In this document: positions 1-10,559 of the stretch, one piece after another
How positions within the stretch are numbered: position 1 is the first letter of the stretch
How the letters are laid out: every line of letters starts with the position of its first letter
NCBI GenBank assembly: GCA_022747635.1
Contig: JAKTNV010000004.1
Coordinates: 82,620,552-82,684,551 of the forward strand
Reading direction: 5' to 3'
Source of the DNA: Hetaerina americana
Taxonomy: Eukaryota > Arthropoda > Insecta > Odonata > Calopterygidae
Length of the DNA: 64,000 nucleotides
Program-made: the position numbers and the translations under genes
Notes under the pieces: model-generated
The model's database searches: none
What the model was told of the DNA's origin: nothing
Seen by the model: only the letters and a program-made list of their open reading frames with translations

Positions 1-277
1 TGCCAGTTTTAAGATGGCTTGACGTGGAATTCAACCCTCTTTCATATCCCTATTAATCGTGGCGTCCACGAGTTCGGAAGAAATATGTAACATCGTTCCT
101 GCGTGAGCACACCCTTATGCGTTTCGACTCGAGTGTATGTGTGTGTGTGTGTGGGCAGTACGTGCCCGTAGATTTATTTGTTTTATTTCGGTGACTTGCA
201 GAAAAGGAGAAATGAATGCTGTGGCTGACAAGGATCTCCAAAGCAAATATCTTAGAGGTCATCCAAAACCACGACGC
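1..277. other. unassigned sequence with short TG repeat
   Basis: No gene is seen. A short (TG)n tract lies at about 137-153. The short open frames here have no recognisable domain. Confidence 0.5.
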
Positions 278-893
278 CCTAATCCATATCACGTGACACC
301 TCTACACAAATGTCACTTTGATAATGCACCGAATGAAAGTTAATCACACTAAAGAAGTTTCAATAATATTAGATTAGATTAGATGTAGCAATAATATTCA
401 ATAACAGGACACGTATATTGAAATTACTCGTACCTTGGAGCAGCATTAAAAAGATGGGTGCAGTATATTTAAAGAAAATATGCAGTATATCGACAAATTA
501 TACACTTTTACACTACCAATGCTAATTATCTCTATCTATTGCATGAAGGAAAAATAGCATTGTAAATCTATCCGTTCAACTATCTATCTCCCAGATTTTA
601 CGCGGGTGATATTAACTTGGAATGAAAGCAATATCAAGAAACTTTTGAAAAGTTCAAAGGATTTTTATTTCATGTAAAATTCCAATCGAACTGAGAGAAA
701 TGTCTGCTAAATGTTTTGTTTGTGGTGCGATGTCACACAACAGTGAAAAAGGAAAGGTTATAAAAGAAATATGGTAATTTCTTGTGAAGTTTTTAAAGTA
801 TAGTCGCGGACAAGAATACTTGGGGCAGATTGGACGGACAGATTTATGGGGAAGTAAATATAAGAATGGGCGAGGAAAGAACACTATAGATAC
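278..893 (-). repeat. left arm of large inverted repeat (LINE 3' region)
   Basis: The reverse complement of this segment reappears at 3282-3890. Long stretches, for example 420-640 against 3530-3745, match with no difference that I could see by eye. The right arm continues into a LINE 3' end at about 3965, so this arm is a 3'-untranslated LINE segment on the minus strand that lost its terminal part. Related 3'-UTR sequence occurs near 21840-22070 and 46690-46820. No open frame here is credible. Confidence 0.85.
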
Positions 894-1229
894 GAAAAAG
901 AGTATTCCAGAGATCATTACCCAGCCGTCACCGGGATCGTCAACAAGAATAAGATTTTTATTCTATCCGATTTTGTCCTTGCTTTAGTAAAATCGAAAAC
1001 ATATCCACGCATGCCGGTTAGTTCATATCAGTAATTCATGGGCTTCCAGCTGGAGCAAACTTTTGGGGATCCTTAATTGGCAAATATTGGGGTACCTGAA
1101 GGGGTATGAACATCTTAAGAGTTATTTTTATTCACCTTCTTGGTAAGCGTATAAAAACTAGAGATAGTTAAATGCGGAAAATAATTCCATTAGTTTATTC
1201 AGCTTCTTCATATGCCACAATCAACATTC
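894..1229. other. unassigned spacer
   Basis: This is sequence between the inverted-repeat arm and the mariner relic. I see no gene and could not find the expected 5' terminal inverted repeat of the mariner here. Confidence 0.4.
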
Positions 1230-2302
1230 GGAATTCTTCCACGAAATTTATTTCGTTTTTCACACAAAATTTGATTTGAGGTTTTCAGGATTGAATGACC
1301 CCACGGAGTCCTTTTTTTAGTCTCTACCCGGTTCAAATAGGGGCAGTAATCAGCGGAAGACAATTGTCCCGGAGGACCATAATCGTCGATTGATGACCCC
1401 ACATTAAGAAAGTGAACGATCTCGTACGTGCAAATCGACTTTTGATTGCCAGGAAACTTACAGAAGAGTGTGGCATCTCGATTGGTTCGCCCTATGAAAT
1501 ACTGACATAAGTTAAGGATACAACGAGTCACCGCCAAATTCGTGCCTCGCCTGATGACAGCAGACCAGAAACAAAATCGAATTCAAATCTGTCAGGAACT
1601 GTTTATTTGAGCTGAATAGGATGAAACCTTGTTGTCGATGATCATAAAAGGTGATGAGTCATAGTTTTGTGGATATGACATCGATACAAAAGCGCAATAT
1701 TCACAATGAAATGATGAAACTTCCCCCTACCCCAAAGAGCTCGACAAGTTCGCTCGAATTTCAAGGTGAAGTTGACTGTTTTTTTTCAATTCAAAGGGGG
1801 TTGTGCAACACAAACACGTACCTAAAAGCCAATCAGTCAATACGAAGTACTACCTGGCAGTTACGAATCGCCTAAGAGAGGTAATCAGGCACAACCGACC
1901 CGAACTTTCGAGGAGTAGCAAGTAATTTTTTCAGCACGACAACGCGCCGGTTCATTCGTCTCTCAGAAGTCGTGTGTCTTTAGCCAAAAACAAGACTACT
2001 CTTCTTGCCCACCCACCCTACTCACCAGACCTATGTGACTTTTTCCTATTCCCCAAACTAAAACCTCCGTTCAATGGATAAAAATTTGCTACCATTTGAA
2101 ATATAGGGAAAAATTCAACGGAAGAGCTAATGAGCACTCTGGAAGAAGCGTTCCAGGACTGTTACAAAAAGTAGAGGCGCCGTTGGGATATGTGTGTATG
2201 TTGGAGAGGAGACTACGTTGAAGGGGACACTGACCAACAACTTAATCGTGAAGTATGTTTTTGTTTTGAAAAAGTTCGGGAAGTTTTTGAGCAGACCTCG
2301 TA
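1230..2302 (+). pseudogene. mariner (Tc1/mariner superfamily) transposase relic
   Basis: Broken plus-strand frames read as a mariner transposase. In order they give a helix-turn-helix linker (NDLVRAN, then EECGISIGS near 1460), the catalytic GDE near 1650, the VNTKYYL and NRLREVIR region near 1835-1880, HDNAPVH near 1935 and YSPDL-CDFFLFPKLK near 2020-2060. Two residues normally between SPDL and CDFF are missing. The C-terminal EGDTDQQ and FEQTS lie near 2220-2300, and the final codons overlap a sequence resembling a mariner terminal inverted repeat (about 2266-2302). Several stops and frame changes kill the gene. The catalytic DDD layout is typical of the family (cut-and-paste at TA). The N-terminal boundary is uncertain, and no matching 5' terminal repeat was found. 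Confidence 0.85.
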
Positions 2303-2514
2303 TTAGAGGAGCTTGTTGGGGAATAAGAACGGAATGAAGGTTCAAATACAGATACAATCACTTGCATTCATTAAAAAGATGCCTCTTTAGCGAATATGTT
2401 GAAAATTTTGGTTGAAATATAAAATGGAGAGGAAACATAGTTGGCGGGTTTGTGTAAAGGAAATGAGGGAGATCAAGTGTAGAACAGATAGATTTATGGT
2501 GTCATTTTTTCCTG

Positions 2515-2640
2515 GAACAATTAGGAGTCAGAATAACGTTGTCCGACTGGGGAAACAGTATATTGGGGTATAATTAGTAGTCTTTTGTGTAATCCCCATA
2601 CCCTAGCGACGGCTTGCAGGGTAATATTAAATAAATACTT
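2515..2640 (+). repeat. LINE family B 3' end fragment
   Basis: This matches the 3' end seen at 34840-34985 and, reversed, at 45208-45330. The shared landmarks are AACGTTGTCCGAC, then CCATACCCTAGCGACGGCTT, ending in a (TAAATA)-like tail at about 2625-2640. It is a severely 5'-truncated LINE copy with no coding potential left. Confidence 0.7.
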
Positions 2641-3109
2641 TACAAGCTCATAATCTTGAGAATCCGTCAATTATCCATCAATCCATCGACCTTAATTCAT
2701 GGCTGAATGGAAATTCAATTCTGGCGCTCATGGAATATAGATGGCAGCTCAAATTTACGACTTTCATTGTATTGTTTTGGGATTGTTTTGTCTGTAGTTT
2801 CGAACCATAAAATGAAACATGGTTTCGAAAGGCTAATAATAATAGAGTATTAAAAGTACATTAATATTTTTTAAAAAATCAATCAACAGGATCAAATCAC
2901 ATCCGTGAATTTAATCCTCAAAAAATAGAAAACTCAAATAGTGGCCTAATGTATATTTAAAATCTTCCACCTACTTCACTATTGTAATTATAAGTACAAT
3001 TATTTGAATGGCCATTAATACCTCTGTTGGACAAGTAACTTAATTTCGATTGTGCGTTTTCTCATATGTAATCGTATGCGCGTAATTTGAAGTGATTACT
3101 TAATGAATG
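2641..3109. other. unassigned AT-rich sequence
   Basis: No gene is seen. The stretch 2660-2745 (ending in a motif like GAATATAGATGGCAGCTC) resembles 49640-49730 and part of copies B and C near 35095 and 45080. It is therefore probably another repeat fragment. Confidence 0.4.
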
Positions 3110-3248
3110 TATTCCCCCCTGAGGGTATAGGTTTGTGTTGGATGCGTTGATTTTGCATTTGGTTTTGTTCCCTTTTAAGGGATCCTACCTAACAACCCCC
3201 GCCAAACTCCCTTTCGGCCGCTTGCGGGATATTATGTAGATGTAGATT
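3110..3248 (+). repeat. LINE family A 3' end fragment
   Basis: It carries the family A 3'-UTR signature: TTTTGCATTTGGTTTTGTTC, then CCCGCCAAACTCCC, then GCGGGATATTATGTAG with a short (GTAGAT) tail. The same ending occurs at 53750-53862, 56270-56376 and, reversed, at 8110-8180. Confidence 0.8.
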
Positions 3249-3281
3249 TGAAGTAAAACAAATTGAATACTTTTGATTCCA

Positions 3282-3966
3282 ATCTATAGTGTTCTTTCCT
3301 CGCCCATTCTTATAATTACTTCCTCATAAATCTATCCGTCCAATCTGCCCCAAGTATTCTTGTCCGCGACTATACTTAAAAGCTTTACAAGAAATTACCA
3401 TATTTCTTTTATAACCTTTCCTTTTTCACTGTTGTGTGACATCGCACCACAAACAAAACATTTAGCAGACATTTCTCTCAGTTCGATTGGAATTTTACAT
3501 GAAATAAAAATCCTTTGAACTTTTCAAAAGTTTCTTGATATTGCTTTCATTCCAAGTTAATATCACCCGCGTAAAATCTGGGAGATAGATAGTTGAACGG
3601 ATAGATTTACAATGCTATTTTTCCTTCATGCAATAGATAGAGATAATTAGCATTGGTAGTGTAAAAGTGTATAATTTGTCGATATACTGCATATTTTCTT
3701 TAAATATACTGCACCCATCTTTTTAATGCTGCTCCAAGGTACGAGTAATTTCAATATACGTGTCCTGTTATTGAATATTATTGCTACATCTAATCTAATC
3801 TAATATTATTGAAACTTCTTTAGTGTGATTAACTTTTATTTGGTGCATAATCAAAGTGACATTTGTGTCGAGGTGTCACGTGATTTGGATTGTGCATGCA
3901 TGGCTGGTGACCTGACAACCCCCCACTCGTAATAGCCTTGGCTTGCGACATATTATGTAGATGTTA
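3282..3966 (+). repeat. right arm of large inverted repeat, ending in a LINE 3' terminus
   Basis: Positions 3282-3890 are the reverse complement of 278-893, with only scattered mismatches (for example GCTTTT against AAACTT near 3380). From 3890 onward it continues as a LINE 3' end: GCATGGCTGGTGACC, a C-rich stretch, then TATTATGTAGATG at about 3950. The complete end on this side shows that the element's sense strand is plus here. Confidence 0.85.
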
Positions 3967-5233
3967 TTATATTTCCGAAATACTGAAATGAATTCACTTG
4001 CTTAGCAGTTTTTCCTTCTGTGGATATGCTCAATGATGACTTTACTCCTTTTTACTTAAAAACATTTTTTCTTTACCACATGTATTTTTTTCCGAATTCT
4101 TTCCTAACTTACGCAATGCTCTACAAGCATTCACTGTAGCTCCTCTTCTGATTCCTCAAATACCACTTGATTATCAATATATTTGTCTTTTTTTAATTAT
4201 TCTCCCTTTACCATTAGAATTTTTTGATTTTTCAAAGCCTTGTTACTACACTCTTTAGAAAATCTACTGAGTAGAGTTGCTCCTGGTCTAATACCCTCTC
4301 CGCTGTTTGCAGCGGACGGCGTGAGAAATCACCCCCCCGGAGCGGGACGAAGGATGGAAGGGATTGAATGAAAATAAGGAAAAATAGGGAAGATACTCTG
4401 CAAACCACACGTATTCTCCACTTTTATTTTTCACTTCTTCAATTTCTTCCCTAAAGTTCTTTTATACGTATCTGTAGTCTGCCTTAACTGCCAAGTTTAT
4501 TCTCAACACACTCCTTTTCCGAGAGCGTTTATTGTTCAGCTTTTGAACATTTCATTTTTTACCTGCTGCCGTTTCCCAACATGCTTCGACCTTTTTCGTA
4601 TCTTGCCACAATTAAGTCATGGCCTGTGTCATCGACCTCTCATTGGAAAGTTGTAGCCACCTTGACACAGTTTTTTAATCTTTGGTTTACTATGATACAA
4701 TATACCTACGATTACCTCCTGATAAAATCCCCAGGAACCATGTATTAACTATCCAAAGTTCCAAACGCTCGCAAAAGTCTATCAAATTTTCCCTTCTTTC
4801 ATTTCTCTTACCGATTCTATGTTCCCCAACCATATATCTCTCTCTTCCCTTCCATACTACACTATTCCAATCTCCCACCATTATTTTTCTCAACCCTCCC
4901 AATGGACTGCATACAACATTGACGTGGTGGAAGGGCATGTGCGTTCTGATGACCCCTATGGCTGTGCTGTTGGAAGAAAAGATAATTGCGTCTGGTATGG
5001 TATAAAACCAATAAGGTTGAAGGCAAAGTTTTGCCACCTTGAAAATGTATACATCAACGACCCTTCAAAAAGATAACTTTCGATTCATCGAAAATCGTCG
5101 ATACGACAGCACAACGCCAGTTGAATCAAACGAAAAGGTTACAGAAAATTTGTCATGCCTCGTTTATAATATTCGTTTCTTCCTTTACCGTGGTGGCCCC
5201 TTTAAAAGTTGGAAGAATAATTATTGAATTTTT
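3967..5233. other. unassigned sequence, 1.27 kb
   Basis: No protein gene is supported. A patch at 4300-4380 (CCCCCCGGAGCGGGACGA then GGATGGAAGGGATTG) resembles the LINE family A 3'-UTR seen reversed at 8480-8520. Open frames on opposite strands at about 4680-5040 have no recognisable domains and are probably chance. Confidence 0.4.
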
Positions 5234-5534
5234 TGCGGGATGGCGCGGTGACTAACGTACTGGCTTCCCACCGATAAGGCCCGGGTTCAAAGCCTGGAGG
5301 CGATATATTTGTCAGAGGTATCCCGATCCCTATTTGAGGTGCTTTGTGGAGAGCGCTTTGAGTGAGTACTAAGTCCGTCGGATGTGACGTTAAACTGCGG
5401 ACCTTTTGGCGCCTTTCGACAAGAGTAGGCTACAACGACGCCGAGTTTCTCTCCGCCCTTTCTTCCCTATCCATCTCTAATGGCGCAAGTGACTTTAGTT
5501 GTCGATAACCTCCCATAACAGCTACCTCTAATAA
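5234..5534 (+). repeat. tRNA-derived SINE-like element
   Basis: The left part carries an internal pol III promoter layout. An A-box-like TGGCGCGGTG lies at 5241-5250 and a B-box GGTTCAAAGCC at 5284-5294, about 33 nt apart, as in a tRNA head. No cloverleaf with matching acceptor arms can be folded, so it is not a tRNA gene. A tRNA-unrelated body follows (GACGTTAAACTGCGG, then TTTGGCGCCTTTCGAC) up to about 5534. That is the usual SINE arrangement. Boundaries are approximate, and no target-site duplication was found. Confidence 0.65.
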
Positions 5535-5540
5535 TTGAAA

Positions 5541-6600
5541 CGTGCGTATTTGGATAGAAGTCAAGCTACATAAAACCGCGTTTTAACACCATGATAACCT
5601 AGCTACAATTGTCACTAGTGGCTGCCCATACCAGTGTTGGTCATATGATCCATGAAATCGATAAAAGCAAAGAGAAATGGAGCTGTTGAGAGAAGGCTAC
5701 AGTTTTGATTGCGAGGCATCCTATTTGGGTCTCGGGATTACGGCAGTGAAGATACAAAAAGTAAGATCCGAAACAAGTAAATGAACCTCATCAATACTTT
5801 GAGTTACTCATTACTCCATTAAATTGCAAAGATTGCTGTGGGGACACCTGTGTGAATTGGAGTTAATGCGTGATTCCCATAGTACTTGTTCTTTTCCATG
5901 GTAACTAAGGGGCACGAATTCGAAAGGCGTGAACAAATATTTTAAAATATGATAAAAAAGTTATAATTCAGACACAGCAGAAGAATGACCTTCACGGTTA
6001 GTGATCTCTTTCGAAGCAGTGCATTTTCTTGATATTATCTAGATGAGATGGGATCCAGTTCTTCGCCGAGGAGATAGATGTGTAGAGGTCTTTATTTGAA
6101 CGAAATTGCGGACAGCAGGAAGGTAATTCTTGAACGGTAAGAATATCACCACTCTGCTGGAGAAAAAGTAGAACAATTGAAATATTTTGAACATGACTAA
6201 TGAATAAATTTATTATGATTGAGTAGCACCCCGAAGCACCAGACTGTTGTTTATATGGCTGGCGTATCTTATTTAACTAATGGGTTTACCGCCTGTCAGT
6301 CATCAACTCACTACGCGTGACAGCGTGTTGGGAATTGCCTTTCGACGCCACGGGCTTGGAAACGATAGAGATCTATGAGAAACAACCCAAGGACTTCGTC
6401 GGACGCTCTGGCAGTAGGAGAAATCTCAACTTTCACGTCCACATTGGAGACAAAAGAGGAAAAAAGTAAACTTAATCGACTTCGTTCGTCGGCTCGTTGG
6501 TCTAGGGGTATGATTCTCGCTTAGGGTGCGAGAGGTCCCGGGTTCAAATCCCGGACGAGCCCAAATATTTTTATTCCCTCTCGTCCACTGAAAATTTTAC
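5541..6600 (+). repeat. tandem unit 1 carrying tRNA-Pro
   Basis: About 1 kb that is repeated in tandem at 6605-7560 and again at 61487-62430. Shared blocks include ACCTAGCTACAATTGTCACT, the GGAGCTGTTGAGAGAAGGC region and a roughly 100-nt leader immediately before the tRNA (AACCCAAGGACTTCGTC, then GGAGAAATCTCAACTTTCAC). The order is constant, with the tRNA at the end of each unit. The units differ by small indels, so the duplication is not brand new. Confidence 0.85.
6491..6562 (+). tRNA. tRNA-Pro (AGG)
   Basis: A 72-nt cloverleaf. The seven-base acceptor stem is GGCTCGT with ACGAGCC. The anticodon stem CTCGC/GCGAG closes the loop TTAGGGT (anticodon AGG), the T-loop is TTCAAAT, and the discriminator base is C. 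There is no intron and no encoded CCA. An oligo-T stretch beginning at about 6568 serves as pol III terminator. It is identical to the copies at 7463, 11862, 17765, 25331 and 62352. Confidence 0.97.
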
Positions 6601-6604
6601 TAAT

Positions 6605-7560
6605 GATTGAAACGTGCATATTTCGATGGAAGTCAAACCACATAAAACCGATTTTTATTACCATAATAACCTAGCTACAATTGTCACTAGTGGCTGTCCA
6701 TACCAGTGTTGGTCATATGATCCATGAAATCGATAAAAGCAAAGAGAAATGGAGCTGTTGAGAGAAGGCTACAGTTTTGATTGCGAGGCATCCTATTTGG
6801 GTCTCGGAATTAACGGCAATGAAGATACAAAAAGTAAGATCCGAAACAAGTAAATGAACCTCATCAATACTTTGAGTTACTCATTACTCCATTAAATTGC
6901 AAAGATTGCTGTGGGGACACTTGTGTGAATTGGAGTTAATGCGTGATTCCCATAGTACGTGTACTTGACATTGTAATTGAGGGGCACGAATTGGAAAGAC
7001 GTGAAGAAATATTTTCAACTAAGACAAAAAAGTAATAATTCAGACACAGCAGAAGAATGACCTTCACGGTTAGTGATCTCGCTCCAACAACTGCATCTTC
7101 CTGATATTATCTGGAAGAGACGGAATCCAGTTCTTCGCCAAGGAGCAGGAAGAAAATTCTTGAACGGTAAGAATATCACCACTCAGCCGGAGAAAAAGTA
7201 GAACAATGGAAAGATTTTGAACATGACTAATGAATAAATTTATAATTATTACATAGCATCCCGCAGAACCAGACATAGCTAGCGCACCCCGTTTAACTGA
7301 TGCGCTTACAGCCTGTGACGCCACGGGCTGGGAAACGATGAAGATCTCTAAGAAACAACCCAAGGACTTCGTCGGACGCTCAGACGGTTGGAGAAATCTC
7401 AACTTTCACCTCCACATTGGAAACAAAAGGAAAAAAATTAAACTAAGTCCAGTTATTCCCATGGCTCGTTGGTCTAGGGGTATGATTCTCGCTTAGGGTG
7501 CGAGAGGTCCCGGGTTCAAATCCCGGACGAGCCCAAATATTTTTTGTCATTCTTGTCCAC
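6605..7560 (+). repeat. tandem unit 2 carrying tRNA-Pro
   Basis: Second tandem copy of the tRNA-Pro unit, with the same block order as 5541-6600. Its 3' part (about 7020-7540) is almost identical to 61920-62430, 54 kb away. A minus-strand open frame of 110 codons at 7070-7402 recurs at 61959-62291. It overlaps the tRNA leader and shows no domain, so I treat it as a by-product of the duplication. Confidence 0.85.
7463..7534 (+). tRNA. tRNA-Pro (AGG)
   Basis: Same 72-nt sequence as the copy at 6491, with all stems paired and anticodon AGG. A T6 run seven bases downstream is the likely pol III terminator. It sits at the end of the second tandem unit. Confidence 0.97.
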
Positions 7561-8102
7561 TGAAAAGTTATCTTGTGTTTCTAGTTACTTTCATGTTTTA
7601 ACGCGATTTAAGCAGAGAATTACCTCTGCTTAAAATGATTCGCCATAGAACATAATTTTGATATGCTATGGACTAGTTTGTTACTTGTACCTACGAGGAA
7701 ACTAAAGCATGATCATCCGTAAAGGTAAAACCCATCCTAACCTCTGCGCTTGACTCCTTTGCCATTTCATTATTTACCGACATATGAATAGCGGCACCTT
7801 TAAATAATTCTAAAACTCAATATTTTAGATTTTATTTATTGAAAGAAGATGCCACCACTGTGACTTTTAACTGAGTAATGCACTAATGCGCGTTGCAATG
7901 CAATAATATAAAAGTGTTAAAAATCATTCCGGAAAGGGGACAAATTGTTAGCGCATTGATTATGTTGCATTGTATTTTGGATTCTGACAGTAACCTGAAT
8001 TTTTAACTCATTAGTTCAATGGAAAACCGATATAAATTAAAAAAATAAACCTGACCCATTTCGAGACCATAACTAAGAACGAATTGGCAGAAAAACGAGT
8101 CC
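7561..8102. other. unassigned spacer
   Basis: AT-rich sequence between the tRNA-Pro unit and the LINE insertion. I see no gene or recognisable repeat. Confidence 0.4.
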
Positions 8103-8109
8103 GACGTTA

Positions 8110-9521
8110 CATCTACATCTACATAATACCCCGCAAGCCGCCGCAAGGGCGTGTGGCGGGGGGTGTTAGGTCACCAACCGTAAAAAGGAAAAATACCACA
8201 TGCAAAAAAGCAACACGGAAAATTACACCCACAGCAGCACACACACTCATGCAAAAATCCCTTCATCCAATACTCATGCAAACACATATACCGCAAAACA
8301 ACTAAAAAACTGCACCCCGTGATGCAGCACAAAAGCCATCCTACAACACGGAAGCCAGGACACAACAAGCAAGAAATTGAAACATCACTACCACATGAAA
8401 ATGTACCACGAAACACTCTACCCCCAAAAGAGTCTGTAAAAGGCAGGGAATGCGACCCAACGTTGCAGGTAGCAGGAATTTCCCCCCGCGGAGAGGGACG
8501 AGGGATTGAAAGGGAAACTTAAAAACAGATGAACAGAACACGAATGAGGTCATTAGGAAAGAATGGGTTATTATAACAAAACACATAAGGTTAGTGGAAG
8601 AGCATGCATTTAAATACAACTAATTATTTTTTAGACGCTGAGGGTGGCAAGTGGAATTTTTGCTATCTATAACCCTGCAGTTGCTATCCCGTATTGTCCG
8701 TGGGAAGAAGGAGTCCTTGAGTCGGCTAGTTCTGGCATCTATTTCCCGAATTTTATATGCATGATCCAAGCGACCAATGTATGTAGGAGTACGAATAATT
8801 TGCGAGACCTCGGTGCTGAAACATGCGGATCTAAATTTATTTAATAATTTCAATCTTGCATTGAATCGTCTCTCAGCCAATGATTCCCACCCCAAATCCA
8901 TGAGCATTTCGGTGACGCTTTGCGCTTTATCGTAGGAATTTTTTACAAAACGGGCTGCCCGGCGTTGAACCTTCTCAATTTCCCGAATGAGACCTTTTTC
9001 ACTCGGATCCCACACGCTGCATGCGTATTCTAAATGAGGCCTTACAAGAGCGTGGTAACAACGTTCCTTGACCTTCGAGTCACTTTTGCCGACAATGCGT
9101 CTAATGAATCCCAATTTTTTATATGCTTGACCGCAGACTTTACGTATGTGAGTCCCCCAAGTTAAGTCTTTGGTGAATGTGACACCTAGGTATTTTACCG
9201 TATCAACTACTGCTAGGTCACCTCCGGCTAATTTGTAAGCAAATCCCGTTGATCTTTTAAAGAAATTTACCACTGAACATTTATTATAATTTAGAGTCAA
9301 TCCCCAGTTAGAACACCATTTAGTAATGCAATCTAAATCCTGCTCTAGAATAAAACGATCCTCATCCTCAGATATCTCCCGATAGATCACCGTGTCATCC
9401 GCGAACATCCTAATTTTACTTTTCACTTCGCGGTTCAAATCGTTAACAAAAATCAAGAAAAGCAACGACCCGATCACACTTCCCTGAGGTACCCCCGACG
9501 TGACTCGAACGCTGTCGGAAC
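8110..9521 (-). mobile_element. 5'-truncated LINE family A copy with target-site duplication
   Basis: A minus-strand non-LTR retrotransposon of about 1.4 kb. The plus strand opens with the reversed tail (ATCTACATCTACATAATAC) and the family 3'-UTR. The open reverse-transcriptase end follows at 8620-9521. Direct repeats GACGTTA flank it at 8103-8109 and 9522-9528. Homology to the related copy at 52500 stops exactly at the right repeat, which supports a target-site duplication. The 5' truncation is typical of target-primed reverse transcription. The uninterrupted frame suggests a fairly recent insertion. Confidence 0.85.
8620..9521 (-). CDS. reverse transcriptase C-terminal part (Jockey/CR1-like LINE, family A), 5'-truncated
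   Basis: An uninterrupted minus-strand frame running from the truncation point to a stop at 8620. It begins in the reverse-transcriptase domain at GVPQGSVIGSLLFL and continues with FADDTVIYREI (catalytic Asp pair present), KYLGVTF, then the thumb-like HALVRPHLEYACSVW and RRAARFVKNSYDK motifs. The N-terminal reverse-transcriptase motifs, the endonuclease and any ORF1 are missing, and no ATG starts it (the first in-frame start-like codon is GTG near 9475). It cannot encode a working enzyme alone. The family would act in target-primed reverse transcription. The exact clade is uncertain. Confidence 0.85.
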
Positions 9522-9528
9522 GACGTTA

Positions 9529-10011
9529 GTGTTAACCCATCAAAGTTCAGTTGCTCTCGTGAGGAAATTTTTACGTCTGTTTCGCATTAGTCTACATTAA
9601 AATCTTGAAGTTCTGTAATTGCAAATACGCGTTATATTTCTAGTGACTATCAAAGATTGACATTACAATGATAGTTAATGGAGCAAAGCCGGTGACTTTG
9701 AGAAAATGAAACACCTGTCTGTTTATTTCGATTCATTACTAACGGCACAGCGAGCTTCGTACGCAATCACGCGGTCGGGGAAGAGTTCAATTTCGAATTG
9801 CCTAGGCACTGCAGCGAATGGCTATCAGTAAGAAAGCCGACTTTTTACTACCATGTAGTATTAAAAGAAGAAAAATCGCAACCCCTACAAATCGTGTGCC
9901 TGCCACCTAAAAATTGATGGCATTTGGCGTGTGAAAGTGAAAATTGGAAGTTCCTTCTGCCACTGGCTGAGAGAGTTTGAGATGACTTGAAAACAAAATT
10001 TTCATTATATC
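9529..10011 (+). repeat. diverged tRNA-Pro unit, older copy
   Basis: The landmarks TTCAGTTGCTCTCGTGA and, farther on, CTGCCACTGGCTGAGAGAGT pair with TTCAGTTGCCCTCGTGA at 11394 and CTGCCGCTGGATTGGAAAG near 11810. They keep the same order and similar distance to the following tRNA. This marks 9529-10082 and 11385-11933 as two old copies of one duplicated segment. Confidence 0.6.
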
Positions 10012-10082
10012 AGTCGTTGACCTTGGTGTACGTTTCTCGCTTTGAGTGTGGGAAGTTCCGGGTTCAAATCCCCGACGAGACT
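10012..10082 (+). pseudogene. tRNA-Pro pseudogene
   Basis: Alignable to the tRNA-Pro copies over its whole length: TCTCGCTT, the B-box GGGTTCAAATC and CGACGAGA are retained. The acceptor stem no longer pairs, the D-arm is altered and the T-stem has a mismatch. The anticodon loop reads TTTGAGT, which would give UGA if folded, so proline identity is lost. It is a decayed member of the local tRNA-Pro family. Confidence 0.85.
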
Positions 10083-10540
10083 ATTCTATTTTTATGCTAA
10101 AACTCCACTGCCTTCAAACCTCATGTTTTCTTAATTATTAAGACAAAGGAAGTGCCCCTCTACGGTCAAAAATACGACGTAAAGGTGCTGTTTTTTAACC
10201 TCAAGCATGTATAATAATTATTTCAAAAATAGTACCCAGGTGTTATCCCCCAACATTCAATCGTATTTCTCTTGAGAGTTTTGATCTTTGGAATGCCGCG
10301 ATGGCTTGAAACCTCTCAGCCTTGAGAGTGTCATTGTATTGATCGGAAGGAATAATTCACGATTTCATATTTTCTATAAATCAACATGCAATGAAAGAAG
10401 AAATAGAGCAGCAAAGTGAGAACCCACTCTCGACGGCATTATCACACATTGGAATGTTGAAAGAGTTCTTGAGTTCTCCTTGTAAAGAAATGACTTGACC
10501 GATTTAGTCTTACATAATTTTTTATTTCAACGAACTTTTA
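10083..10540. other. unassigned spacer
   Basis: AT-rich sequence with no gene seen. Confidence 0.4.
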
Positions 10541-10559
10541 TCCGTCTCCTGAGAATCTT

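Noticed and set aside
7070..7402. 110-codon minus-strand open frame, conserved at 61959-62291
   Set aside because: Its conservation comes from the duplication of the whole tRNA-Pro segment. It overlaps the tRNA leader and has no domain.
10012..10082. tRNA-Ser (UGA) gene
   Set aside because: No long variable arm, a broken acceptor stem and clear derivation from tRNA-Pro.
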